From JABMQB01 sp963677475 (GTDB lineage: Bacteria > Bacteroidota > Bacteroidia > Bacteroidales > Prolixibacteraceae): a stretch of 64,000 bases of DNA. The notes under the pieces were generated by a model. The model was given only the letters and a program-made list of their open reading frames with translations. It did not search any database and had not been told where the DNA came from. Below are positions 18,429 through 27,041 of this stretch, one piece after another (position 1 is the first letter of the stretch; every line of letters starts with the position of its first letter). The DNA lies in NCBI GenBank assembly GCA_963677475.2, contig CAXXQD010000023.1, forward strand, positions 186,001 to 250,000. The letters are read 5' to 3'. The position numbers and the translations under genes are program-made.

Positions 18429-19351
18429 TTATCCCTTGTTTGGGTCATGTCGAACAAATGATCGGCCTGTTCTCCCAAAAATCCGGAAAAGAGCTTCAAA
18501 TCACCGTCAACTTCAATAATCCCTCGTTGTGCCAGTTCATAATAGGCATAGGTCCACTGAATTCGTTCAAGCTCTCCATTTTGATTTTTCACATCAACCA
18601 ATTCTTTTACTGCCTGTGTTGCCGATTGCTGAAGTTTACTTCCTTTTTTACCTTCAATACTATCTTTCATGGGAACCCCTGAATCTGCCAATCCTTTGCA
18701 GGTAGATGCCAAATCAGGCCACTCCGCCACTTCCTGGTAATTTATAAATGCCGTAAAATGATTCACTGAATTGCCGTGCAACAACACCCAAGCAGCATAT
18801 TGTGATACATCGTTTAAAGCCAAAACATCTTCTTTTAAAGGTACATCCCATGCCCTCTGGAAATACCCCACGAGCTCCATAACCAACAAATCTGCGGCCT
18901 CACTCGGGATCTTCCCATTTTCCTTTAAAAGGTTCAATAATTCAATGGCATTGTCCGATAATAAATAGGGAGTATCCACAACAACTTTATGGATTGTTTC
19001 CTGAGCCCACTCCGGAAGTTCTGAAACCTCAAGTTGGCTAACAAATATTTTTGGGAACATTGGGTTCGCATGTTCGAAATGGATAGCATTTAGTTTCTTC
19101 TTTTTAAAGGCATATTTCGAAACAGGCTTGTATTCTAAATACTTCAGAATATGACTGATTGCTTTTATCCCCTCTGGTTGTTCCCCTGTGTGTGTATTTA
19201 ATGTTCTTAGGGCAATATGGTCATTAACCACTTTCCCTCCTTTACTGATGACCAGATCTGAATAGGCCTTTGCATAATTTACTCGCCTTAAGTATTGCTC
19301 CCATAATTCATTTAGCAATGACTTTGTAATATCTTCTACAGTTGTTTTCAT
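18425..19351 (-). CDS. DUF1338 protein, 2-oxoadipate dioxygenase/decarboxylase-like
   Basis: 308 aa from the ATG at 19351 (MKTTVEDITKSLL); a 24-codon upstream extension looks non-coding. The conserved start NDHIALRTLN carries a metal-ligand His, with HFEHANPMFPKIFVSQLE and GNSVNHFTAFIN further on. DUF1338 enzymes are Fe(II)-dependent; the characterised HglS-type member converts 2-oxoadipate to D-2-hydroxyglutarate in lysine breakdown. No other lysine-catabolic gene is adjacent, apart from a KamA-like gene 5 kb away, so the substrate is inferred by family only. Confidence 0.78.
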   Translation of the reverse strand: MKTTVEDITKSLLNELWEQYLRRVNYAKAYSDLVISKGGKVVNDHIALRTLNTHTGEQPEGIKAISHILKYLEYKPVSKYAFKKKKLNAIHFEHANPMFPKIFVSQLEVSELPEWAQETIHKVVVDTPYLLSDNAIELLNLLKENGKIPSEAADLLVMELVGYFQRAWDVPLKEDVLALNDVSQYAAWVLLHGNSVNHFTAFINYQEVAEWPDLASTCKGLADSGVPMKDSIEGKKGSKLQQSATQAVKELVDVKNQNGELERIQWTYAYYELAQRGIIEVDGDLKLFSGFLGEQADHLFDMTQTRDN

Positions 19352-19695
19352 TTTATCTATTGTTAGTTGATGATTAAACTCAAAACAACCATGAAAAGTT
19401 TCCGTTGAAACTATGTTAAACAATATTCTTCATCCTAAATACCTATGTACATAAAGCCAACACGCATACTAAAAGAAATGTTTGAAACCGATAAAATTCA
19501 ATCTAAATAAAGCCTGATTTAGCATTCTGAATGAATTTAAATATCTTTATGTTAAGAGTAATCCTTAAATGAAGAAATTATAAGTTCATATTTTGTAACT
19601 TAGTGCTTTATTTTTACAAATATTTTGTATTTTCTGTGGTCACACTGTAAATTGAATATTTATTTGTTAAAGAAAGGTGTATTTAAATAAGCTCA
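19352..19695. other. 344-bp intergenic region, no clear feature
   Basis: A/T-rich divergent spacer between the DUF1338 gene and the hybrid kinase gene. Several near matches to the -7 box occur (ATATTTTG-type runs), but none has correct spacing on either strand. No RNA gene, repeat or convincing ORF is seen. Confidence 0.5.
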
Positions 19696-22377
19696 ATGAC
19701 TTACAGCAACAAACACGCATCAGATCAACTCAACTATTTTCTTGAAAAGGTGAAGGAAAATGATTCACTTTTTCATGAATCCAATAAAATTGCCCAACTA
19801 GGATCGTATATATTTGACATTCCCAATAATCGATGGTATAGCAATGAAGTGCTGAATGAACTTTTAGGGATACCAGAAAACCATGAAAAAACTTTCGAGA
19901 CATTCCTTGACCTTGTTCATCCTGATTTTAAAGAAAAATTTGTTTCCTACTTCAAATCAAATGTTCTTATAAACCACGAACCTTTTAAAATGGAGTATAT
20001 GGTTGTCAAGCCTGGTTTGAAGGAAGTGGTATGGGTTTTGGGCATGGGCGAAATTAAATACGATGACGAAAATAACCCAACCTTATTAATAGGCACCATT
20101 CAAAATATAAACAAAAGAAAATTAGCTGAAGCCGAAGTACTTAAAGAACGAAACCAGTTTCAGCAATACTTAAAAGTTGCCGGTGTTTTAATTGCGGTAC
20201 TTGATAAAGATTTGAATTTGCTCAAAATTAATGACAAGGGTTGTCAGATTCTGGGTTATAGTGAAGGAGAAATAATCGGGAAAAACTGGGTTGATAATTT
20301 TATACAGGAAGGAGAAAAAGACGAGATCAGGTCGGTACTTGAAAAACTTATCAAAGGCGAGATTGAAAACCAGGAGTACCGTGAAAACCAAATCCTTACA
20401 AAGAAAGGCGAAATTAAAACAATTGCATTTCACAATTCGATTTTGTGCGAAGAGAACGGACTGGCAACCGGCATTATGTTCTCTGGCGAAGACATCACCG
20501 AGCATATCATTATGGAGGAAGAATTAAAAAACATTTTTAACCTTTCGCCAGATATGGTTTGTATTGCCGACTTAAACACACTTACCTTCAAAAAAATAAA
20601 CCCGGCATTTAAAAGCATACTGGGTTATTCAAAGGACGAGATTATTGGAAAATCCTTTCTTGAATTTATTCATCCTGATGATCTTGAAAAAACAAAAAGC
20701 ATCATTTCCGGCTCATTGATGAAAGGGGAAAAGGTACTCGGTTTTGAAAACAGGTATGTTGCAAAAGACGGATCTGTAAAATGGTTAGAATGGGTATCGC
20801 ACCCAATACCTGAAAAAGGTATTGCTTATGAAATTGCGCACGATGTTAGCAATAGAAAAGAAAATGAAAAAGCACTGATAACAAGTGAAAACCGGTTTAA
20901 ATTCGCGCTAAAAGACTCCAATATTACCGTATCCAACCAAGATAAAGACCTAAAATTTATCTGGTATTATAATCCTAGCTCAGGTTTATCTGCCGAAAAT
21001 ATTCTTGGTAAAACCGATTTCGACATTTACCTGGAAGAAGAGGCAATCATGCTTTCGAAATTAAAAAACAAGGTCCTTAAAAGCGGGAAGAGCGAAACCG
21101 CTATTGTTCCTTTGCACATAAACAGGAATAAAACCTATAGTCAAATTTCTATTGAGCCTTTATACGATGAGGCAGGAACTATAATAGGAATATCAACCAT
21201 TTCTGCAGATATAACCGACCTTGAAAATGCGAAACAAAAAGCACAGGAAAGTGACAAACTAAAATCGGCATTCCTGACCAACCTTTCGCACGAAATAAGG
21301 ACCCCAATGAATGGTATTGTTGGTTTTTCGCAATTGATGAACGAGCCCGATACATCGGAAGATAAACGAACACAGTACGCGAAAATTATCAACGAAAGTG
21401 GGAAGCAATTATTGAATATTATCAACGATATCATCGATATTTCAAAAATTGAATCGGGACAAATTGATATTAACTTACATAAAGTATCGTTGAACCAAAT
21501 GCTATATGAGCTGCATGGTTTTTATAAGCCAATGCTTGCGCAAAAAGACGTTGATTTGTTTATGATCAAAGGATTTAGCGATAAAGAAAGTGTGATCATA
21601 TCGGACGGAACAAAATTGCAGCAAATACTAAACAACCTTATTGGAAATGCTTATAAATTTACCTCACAGGGATATATTGAATTTGGGTATTACCTAAAAG
21701 GGAAATTTATAGAGTTTTATGTAAAGGATACTGGCATGGGCATTATGCCGGAATTTCAGGATAAGATTTTTGAACGGTTCAGCCAGGAAAAATCAGGCTG
21801 GGAGCAAAAACAATCGGGCACTGGCCTCGGCCTTTCCATTTCAAAAGCTTATGCCGAGCTTATGGGTGGAAAAATATGGCTCAAATCGAAACACGGGGCC
21901 GGCACTACTTTTTATTTTACCATTCCATTTAAACCGACTTCAGCAACCCAAACTTTGGAGCAACAACACGATGAATCAAAACGTGAGCTTGATATGGCAA
22001 ATAAAACCATATTGATTGCTGAAGATAACGCAATGAATTACATGTTGCTCGAAGAGTTTTTAATGACCACAAAGGCAAAATTAATTCATGCAGAAAATGG
22101 TCAGGAAGCAGTTGAATTCTGTAAAAAAGTATCGAAGATTGATATTATATTAATGGATATTAAAATGCCGGTAATGGACGGTTATGAAGCCATTAAACAA
22201 ATAAAACACTTTAAGCCAGATATTCCAATTATTGCCCAATCGGCATTTGCGATGTTGGAAGATGAAAAGAAGGCCATTGATACAGGAGCTGATGACTACA
22301 TCTCAAAACCCATTAAAGGATCGTTGTTGTTTTCAAAAATGAAGGCTTTATTATTTGATGGGGGTGAAACTAATTAG
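19696..22377 (+). CDS. Soluble multi-PAS hybrid sensor histidine kinase/response regulator
   Basis: 893 aa with no membrane segment. Four PAS or PAS-like domains occupy roughly 25-140, 150-275, 280-395 and 400-515, with PAC ends such as GEDITEH and AHDVSNRK. HisKA follows with His532 (LSHEIRTPMNG), then HATPase_c (NLIGNAYKF, DTGMGI, GTGLGLSISKAYAELMGG) and a C-terminal receiver with phospho-acceptor Asp821 (ILMDIKMPVMDGYEA). There is no output domain, so phosphate must pass to another regulator. The ligand sensed by the PAS domains is unknown. The 3' end overlaps the convergent PfkB gene by 8 bp. Confidence 0.92.
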   Translation: MTYSNKHASDQLNYFLEKVKENDSLFHESNKIAQLGSYIFDIPNNRWYSNEVLNELLGIPENHEKTFETFLDLVHPDFKEKFVSYFKSNVLINHEPFKMEYMVVKPGLKEVVWVLGMGEIKYDDENNPTLLIGTIQNINKRKLAEAEVLKERNQFQQYLKVAGVLIAVLDKDLNLLKINDKGCQILGYSEGEIIGKNWVDNFIQEGEKDEIRSVLEKLIKGEIENQEYRENQILTKKGEIKTIAFHNSILCEENGLATGIMFSGEDITEHIIMEEELKNIFNLSPDMVCIADLNTLTFKKINPAFKSILGYSKDEIIGKSFLEFIHPDDLEKTKSIISGSLMKGEKVLGFENRYVAKDGSVKWLEWVSHPIPEKGIAYEIAHDVSNRKENEKALITSENRFKFALKDSNITVSNQDKDLKFIWYYNPSSGLSAENILGKTDFDIYLEEEAIMLSKLKNKVLKSGKSETAIVPLHINRNKTYSQISIEPLYDEAGTIIGISTISADITDLENAKQKAQESDKLKSAFLTNLSHEIRTPMNGIVGFSQLMNEPDTSEDKRTQYAKIINESGKQLLNIINDIIDISKIESGQIDINLHKVSLNQMLYELHGFYKPMLAQKDVDLFMIKGFSDKESVIISDGTKLQQILNNLIGNAYKFTSQGYIEFGYYLKGKFIEFYVKDTGMGIMPEFQDKIFERFSQEKSGWEQKQSGTGLGLSISKAYAELMGGKIWLKSKHGAGTTFYFTIPFKPTSATQTLEQQHDESKRELDMANKTILIAEDNAMNYMLLEEFLMTTKAKLIHAENGQEAVEFCKKVSKIDIILMDIKMPVMDGYEAIKQIKHFKPDIPIIAQSAFAMLEDEKKAIDTGADDYISKPIKGSLLFSKMKALLFDGGETN

Positions 22378-23287
22378 GTAGTTCCCTTCGCTCGCCCGAT
22401 TTGATAAGCTTTAAAATATCTTTCTTTTTTACGGGAGTTGTTGCACCCATGGTTGATGAAACCATTGCACCTGTTGCATTTCCAAATTTCAAAGCTTCTT
22501 CAACCGATTTGCCTGATAAATAGTAATGCAGAAAACCGGCAGAGAAGCCAACACCCGCTCCAACCGTATCAACCAGGCTTATTATATAACCACGGTCTTC
22601 GTAATAATTACCTTTATTATCCAAGGCATAAACACCATGTTTGCCCCTCGTAACCAATACTAAATTGATGTTGTAGTTTTCGATCAATACCCGGGCAATT
22701 TCTATTGGAGATTTCACATCCAGGTTAATCTCCTGCTGCAGGCTCTTAAGCTCAACTTCTTTAAGCCTAAGTATATTGGCATACTGAAGACTGTTTTCAA
22801 TAATATTTTTATTGTAACAGTTACGCCTCAGTTTTAAATCCAAAAACTTAATCGTCTTTGGTGCTTCATGAATTATTTCCCTCAGCGTGTTTTTTGATAT
22901 ACCATAACGTTGAACCAGTGTACCAAAACTAATACAACTGGCTTTTTCTATTAAATCCAGTACCTCTGATGACAATTCAATATGATCGAAAGCCACATCT
23001 TTCTGTATAATATAATCAGGTTCACCGTTTGAGTTAATATTTACCTGTACTCTTCCGGTTGGAAAAACATTGTCTCTTTGGATATTCTCGGTGGATACAC
23101 CCAAACTTTCAATCTTTTTTAGTGCCTCATCCCCTTCAACATCATCACCAACCCTTGTAAGCAAATTTGCTTCGTGCTTGAACGAATTAAGCCTGAAAAC
23201 CAAATTTGCCGGAGCTCCTCCCAATATCTTGCAATCGGGATAAATATCCCAAACTAATTCCCCGAATGCCAAAACCGAATTACTCAT
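22370..23287 (-). CDS. PfkB-family carbohydrate kinase homologue with altered catalytic motif
   Basis: 305 aa. N-terminal features of sugar kinases are present (GELVWDIYP, GGAPANLVFRL, GDDVEGDEAL). At the C-terminal signature the usual DTxGAGD is DTVGAGVG, so the catalytic base Asp is replaced by Val246 (codon at 22550-22552) while the anion-hole GAG is kept. The fold is probably a fructokinase-like ribokinase fold, but phosphotransfer may be impaired. The gene is intact, with its own predicted promoter, so it is not an obvious pseudogene. Confidence 0.85.
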   Translation of the reverse strand: MSNSVLAFGELVWDIYPDCKILGGAPANLVFRLNSFKHEANLLTRVGDDVEGDEALKKIESLGVSTENIQRDNVFPTGRVQVNINSNGEPDYIIQKDVAFDHIELSSEVLDLIEKASCISFGTLVQRYGISKNTLREIIHEAPKTIKFLDLKLRRNCYNKNIIENSLQYANILRLKEVELKSLQQEINLDVKSPIEIARVLIENYNINLVLVTRGKHGVYALDNKGNYYEDRGYIISLVDTVGAGVGFSAGFLHYYLSGKSVEEALKFGNATGAMVSSTMGATTPVKKKDILKLIKSGERRELPN

Positions 23288-23314
23288 GTTCTTTCAATAG
23301 TGTACTATGAACAA

Positions 23315-23345
23315 CAAAAATATACTATTTCATCGTTTAAACAAG
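23315..23345 (-). promoter_or_regulatory. Predicted promoter of the PfkB-family gene
   Basis: On the minus strand, CTTG (plus 23342-23345), a 19-bp spacer and TATTTTTG (plus 23315-23322) match the -33/-7 layout. The start codon is 27 bp further on. Confidence 0.45.
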
Positions 23346-23502
23346 TACCAAAGTTGTTTAGACTGGTATTATTATTTTGGTATTTTGATTTCAAATCTCT
23401 ACAAAACAGGACATTTCGTGGTTCAAAATATTGGTTTACGTGGTACCATTTTTTATTTCCAATGAAAATAAGTACCATTGGCAAATTATTCGAAATAATC
23501 TT

Positions 23503-23521
23503 TTGGGCAACGAACGCCCAA
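23503..23521. other. Hairpin in the acpH 5' region
   Basis: TTGGGC (23503-23508) pairs perfectly with GCCCAA (23516-23521) around a 7-nt loop, 28 bp before the acpH ATG. No gene ends here on either strand, so it may lie in the acpH leader. Function is unknown. Confidence 0.35.
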
Positions 23522-23549
23522 TTATTTAAGCATTACACCATAAGTATTT

Positions 23550-24146
23550 ATGAACTTTTTGGCACACCTTTATTTATCAGGCAATAACGAACAAGTATTA
23601 GTTGGGAATTTCATAGGAGACTACGTTAAAGGACGTAAATATTTAGATTACCCTGAGGATGTTCAAAAAGGTATTATTTTGCACCGGAATATTGATTCGT
23701 TTACCGATTCACACGCCTTGGTAAAAGAATCTATTCAATACTTCAGAAAAGGTTACGGAAGGTATTCGGGCATTGTGGTGGATGTTGTTTTTGATTATTT
23801 TTTAGCAAATTACTGGACAAGCTATTCAAATATTAGTTTGAAAGAATTCACCAAACAAGCACATTCCATCCTTTTATCTAATTTTGGGATATTGCCTGGA
23901 AGGGTACAGTTATTTTTGCCGATTATGATAAAAAGCAAAAGGCTTGCATCATACGCAACATATTCTGGCATTAAGAAAGCACTGGATATTATGAGCAATT
24001 ATTCCTCTCTTCCAAATGCATCAGGATTTTGTATAGAAACCTTAAATAAAGAAGAAGATAATCTTCAGAAAAAATTTCAGCAATTTATGATAGGCCTTAT
24101 CGAATATGTTGAAACTAATTTCGATGTTAAGATAAACCGACCTTAA
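23550..24146 (+). CDS. acpH: Acyl carrier protein phosphodiesterase (AcpH/DUF479)
   Basis: 198 aa, normal for the family. The N-terminus MNFLAHLYLSG, GNFIGDYVKG and the metal-site segment ILHRNIDSFTDSH (about 46-58) are diagnostic. GIVVDVVFDYFLANYW supplies further HD-like residues. Family members remove 4'-phosphopantetheine from holo-ACP. It converges with the KamA-like gene with a 4-bp overlap. Confidence 0.9.
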   Translation: MNFLAHLYLSGNNEQVLVGNFIGDYVKGRKYLDYPEDVQKGIILHRNIDSFTDSHALVKESIQYFRKGYGRYSGIVVDVVFDYFLANYWTSYSNISLKEFTKQAHSILLSNFGILPGRVQLFLPIMIKSKRLASYATYSGIKKALDIMSNYSSLPNASGFCIETLNKEEDNLQKKFQQFMIGLIEYVETNFDVKINRP

Positions 24147-25438
24147 TTCATAATACGGAACAACTCATCGGCATAAAAGAAATACTTTTCCCCGAAAGCT
24201 GGTTTGAGGTCCGAAATCCAGATGGCATCGGGATCGTACTTTGCAAAAAATGGTTTCCCTACCCAGGCATGGTTCCTTCCTTGTAAAAAGTTCAACACAA
24301 ATACTTTTTCTCCATGAACCTCACTTATCCCCACAATTTGGATTTTCCCAGGAATGCATGACATGCTTGGCCCCCGAACTGTTCTGCAAATGCCGCTAAC
24401 ATGGCTATACGACCACCTGAAAATATTCCAGGCACGTTCAAGCGTTACCGCAAAATAATTTTGGGCGCCAGTATCACGTGGTATAAACATATAATACGGG
24501 GTAATTCCTAATTTCACTTCCAGCTTCCACTTTCTTGTCCAAAGTGTAGAATTATCATTGATATTTCGAAGGATTGGCGATTGCGATCTTATCTGAACAC
24601 CTGCATCAAGCAAGTTTCCGATGGCTTCTCTTACGGCTAGTGTATTTAACTCATCGGGGTGATTTACGTGTGCCATTAATGAGATATTTATTCCCCTGGC
24701 TTTTACTTTTTTAAATAATTGCAACAACTCACCTGAGTCTTCGTCAGTTGTAAATCGGTATGGCCAATATGTAAGTGCCTTTGTTCCAATCCTTATTGTC
24801 CGAAGATGTGAGATATTTGCATCGAGAATGGCGTTAAAATAATATTCAAATGTTTTGGTTTTCATAACCATTGGGTCACCACCTGTAAACAAAACATCGG
24901 TAATATTTGGGTTCGACTTGAGGTATTTAACCATTAAGTCGGCCTCTTTCATTGCAAATTTAAAATCACTGTGCCCAAACTGCGGCCACCTGAAACAAAA
25001 GGTACAATAGGCATGGCAAGTTTGCCCCTGTGAAGGGAAAAATAACATTGTTTGCCTGTATTTATGCTGAATGCCGCTTAACCTGACCCCGTCAAGTTCC
25101 GGCACATTGCTTTCCTGCCCGGCAGGATTAGGGTTCAATTCTAACCGGATTTCATCCACTACCTTTCTTATTGCATTTCGCGGTGCACCTTCTTCTATAA
25201 GATTTGCAACCTGATTAAAATGTTTTGGGGTGAGCATGTCCTTTTGAGGAAAGGTCAAAATAAAAAACGGATCCTTTTCAAAATTATCCCAGTTGATTAA
25301 TTCATCGACTACATAATTACTGGTTTTAAATGGCAGCACTGTCCCAACAACCTGGATAATAAATTTCTGTTCTTCTGATAACCGTTCAATCTGAGGTATT
25401 TGCCTAAAATTATGTAATGAATAAGATTTATATCTCAT
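24143..25438 (-). CDS. KamA-family radical SAM protein (lysine 2,3-aminomutase-like)
   Basis: 431 aa. The cluster motif CHAYCTFCFRW (CxxxCxxC) is followed by DVLFTGGDPMVM and an ISLMAHVNHPDEL segment typical of the aminomutase fold. The C-terminal region is unlike the classical lysine 2,3-aminomutase tail, and the usual PLP-Lys context is not evident, so the substrate is uncertain. Related proteins include EF-P-modifying EpmB and several uncharacterised paralogues. It stands alone on the minus strand. Confidence 0.8.
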   Translation of the reverse strand: MRYKSYSLHNFRQIPQIERLSEEQKFIIQVVGTVLPFKTSNYVVDELINWDNFEKDPFFILTFPQKDMLTPKHFNQVANLIEEGAPRNAIRKVVDEIRLELNPNPAGQESNVPELDGVRLSGIQHKYRQTMLFFPSQGQTCHAYCTFCFRWPQFGHSDFKFAMKEADLMVKYLKSNPNITDVLFTGGDPMVMKTKTFEYYFNAILDANISHLRTIRIGTKALTYWPYRFTTDEDSGELLQLFKKVKARGINISLMAHVNHPDELNTLAVREAIGNLLDAGVQIRSQSPILRNINDNSTLWTRKWKLEVKLGITPYYMFIPRDTGAQNYFAVTLERAWNIFRWSYSHVSGICRTVRGPSMSCIPGKIQIVGISEVHGEKVFVLNFLQGRNHAWVGKPFFAKYDPDAIWISDLKPAFGEKYFFYADELFRIMN

Positions 25439-25614
25439 ATCCTTCTAAAAATTATTGTCTAACCCAACTGAATTAGATCTTATGATTACATACAAATGTG
25501 GAATTCACAATGTTGTGAAAATTTTGCCTTTTTCCCGTAAGGAGCGTAAATTTACTAAAAATAGGCGAAATTAAAAAATCACGTAATGCACGCCAGATAA
25601 GCGTTTTAGCAATT

Positions 25615-27039
25615 TTACGCAATTTGTTGCATCCTGCTTGCATCTAACCTTAAGAAGATAAAAAGTAAAATTGTAAATGACCAAAGAGAAGACCCTCCAT
25701 AACTAAAAAAAGGCAAGGGAATACCAATGACAGGCATAAGTCCAATGGTCATACCAATATTAACCATAAAATGAAAAAACAAAATGGAGACAACCGAATA
25801 TCCATAAATCCGTGCAAATGAGGACCGTTGCCTTTCTGCCAGCCAAATCAGCCTCATTAAAAAGCCCACAAAAATTACAATTATAATAAAGGTTCCTATA
25901 AAACCCCATTCCTCGCCAACAGTACAAAAAATAAAGTCGGTACTTTGTTCAGGCACAAAATCAAATTTCGTTTGTGTACCTTTTAGAAATCCTTTACCGC
26001 TGAACCCTCCAGAACCAATAGCTATCTTGCTTTGGTTTACATTCCAACCTGCTTTAAGGGGATCGGAACTTATGCCTAAGACATTGTTAATCCTGTTTTG
26101 CTGGTAAGTACCAAGTAAATTCTCAAATGCATAATCAACGGTTAAGGTAAATGTCAATGATCCAATAAATACAAGAAGCAATAATATGTAATTATTCATT
26201 CTTTTCCTTATGGAAATAATCAATAAAACCAGACTTGCAAAGAAGGTAGAAACAATCAGTATGGTTTCCGGAGCAATACCACTTAAAAGCAATTTATTTA
26301 GGAGCCAAACCAGTCCCCCAACCGGAAGCAAAATAGCCATAACTTTAAAAAAAACTTTCCGCTTATGCTGAACAAAATAGAATACCAATATGGCAGCTGC
26401 AATTAATAGACTTATCAGCAATATCTTCTCTACCATTAATGTGAGGATAAAAAGGATAATTGCCAAAACACCGAAAAACAGCACAATCCCACTGAGGCCT
26501 TCACGATAAAGAACCAGGAAGAAAGAAAGATATACCAATGCAGAACCTGCATCATTTTGCATCAAAATAAAAAAGGATGGAACAAATAAGATTAAACCAA
26601 CCGTTGCAAGTGATTTGAATGTTTGCAGTTTAAAGTTAAACGAGCTCATGTATTTTGCGAGTGCCAAACCAGTTGCGAACTTTGCAAACTCAGTTGGCTG
26701 AATGGCAATTCCACCCAAATTGAACCATGATTTTGCCCCGTTTACCACATTCCCGACAAACAAAACTGCCAGCAGCAAAAAAAGCAAAATACCATAAATA
26801 GGGTAAGCAAAAAAACTATAAAAACGTGAATCGATAATTAAAATCAGGAAAGCCAAAATGCTTGCAGCCCCGATCCAAATAAGCTGTTTCCCATATCGCT
26901 GGCTTATGTCAAATATACTGTGGTATTCTTCGTTGTAAATAGCGGCATAAATATTAACCCAACCGAGAAATACTAAAACAATGTATAACCCAATGGTTAG
27001 CCAATCAATATTAAGCCAGGTATTGTTTCTTCCTACCAC
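25615..27039 (-). CDS. rodA: Rod shape-determining SEDS glycosyltransferase
   Basis: 474 aa, longer than the ~370-aa E. coli protein through an extra hydrophobic block around 200-300 common in Bacteroidota. SEDS motifs are GIAIQPTEFAKFA (about 110-122), QNDAGSALVY and, near the C-terminus, GMTIGLMPVIGIPLPFFSYGG. It polymerises lipid II into glycan strands with PBP2 in the elongasome. It is the last gene of the purH-mreBCD-mrdA-rodA operon, starting 2 bp after mrdA. Confidence 0.95.
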   Translation of the reverse strand: MVGRNNTWLNIDWLTIGLYIVLVFLGWVNIYAAIYNEEYHSIFDISQRYGKQLIWIGAASILAFLILIIDSRFYSFFAYPIYGILLFLLLAVLFVGNVVNGAKSWFNLGGIAIQPTEFAKFATGLALAKYMSSFNFKLQTFKSLATVGLILFVPSFFILMQNDAGSALVYLSFFLVLYREGLSGIVLFFGVLAIILFILTLMVEKILLISLLIAAAILVFYFVQHKRKVFFKVMAILLPVGGLVWLLNKLLLSGIAPETILIVSTFFASLVLLIISIRKRMNNYILLLLVFIGSLTFTLTVDYAFENLLGTYQQNRINNVLGISSDPLKAGWNVNQSKIAIGSGGFSGKGFLKGTQTKFDFVPEQSTDFIFCTVGEEWGFIGTFIIIVIFVGFLMRLIWLAERQRSSFARIYGYSVVSILFFHFMVNIGMTIGLMPVIGIPLPFFSYGGSSLWSFTILLFIFLRLDASRMQQIA

Positions 27040-27041
27040 AA

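Noticed and set aside
23300..23587. 95-codon frame upstream of acpH
   Set aside because: It overlaps the acpH start in another frame and a predicted promoter; its composition is typical of translated A/T-rich spacer.
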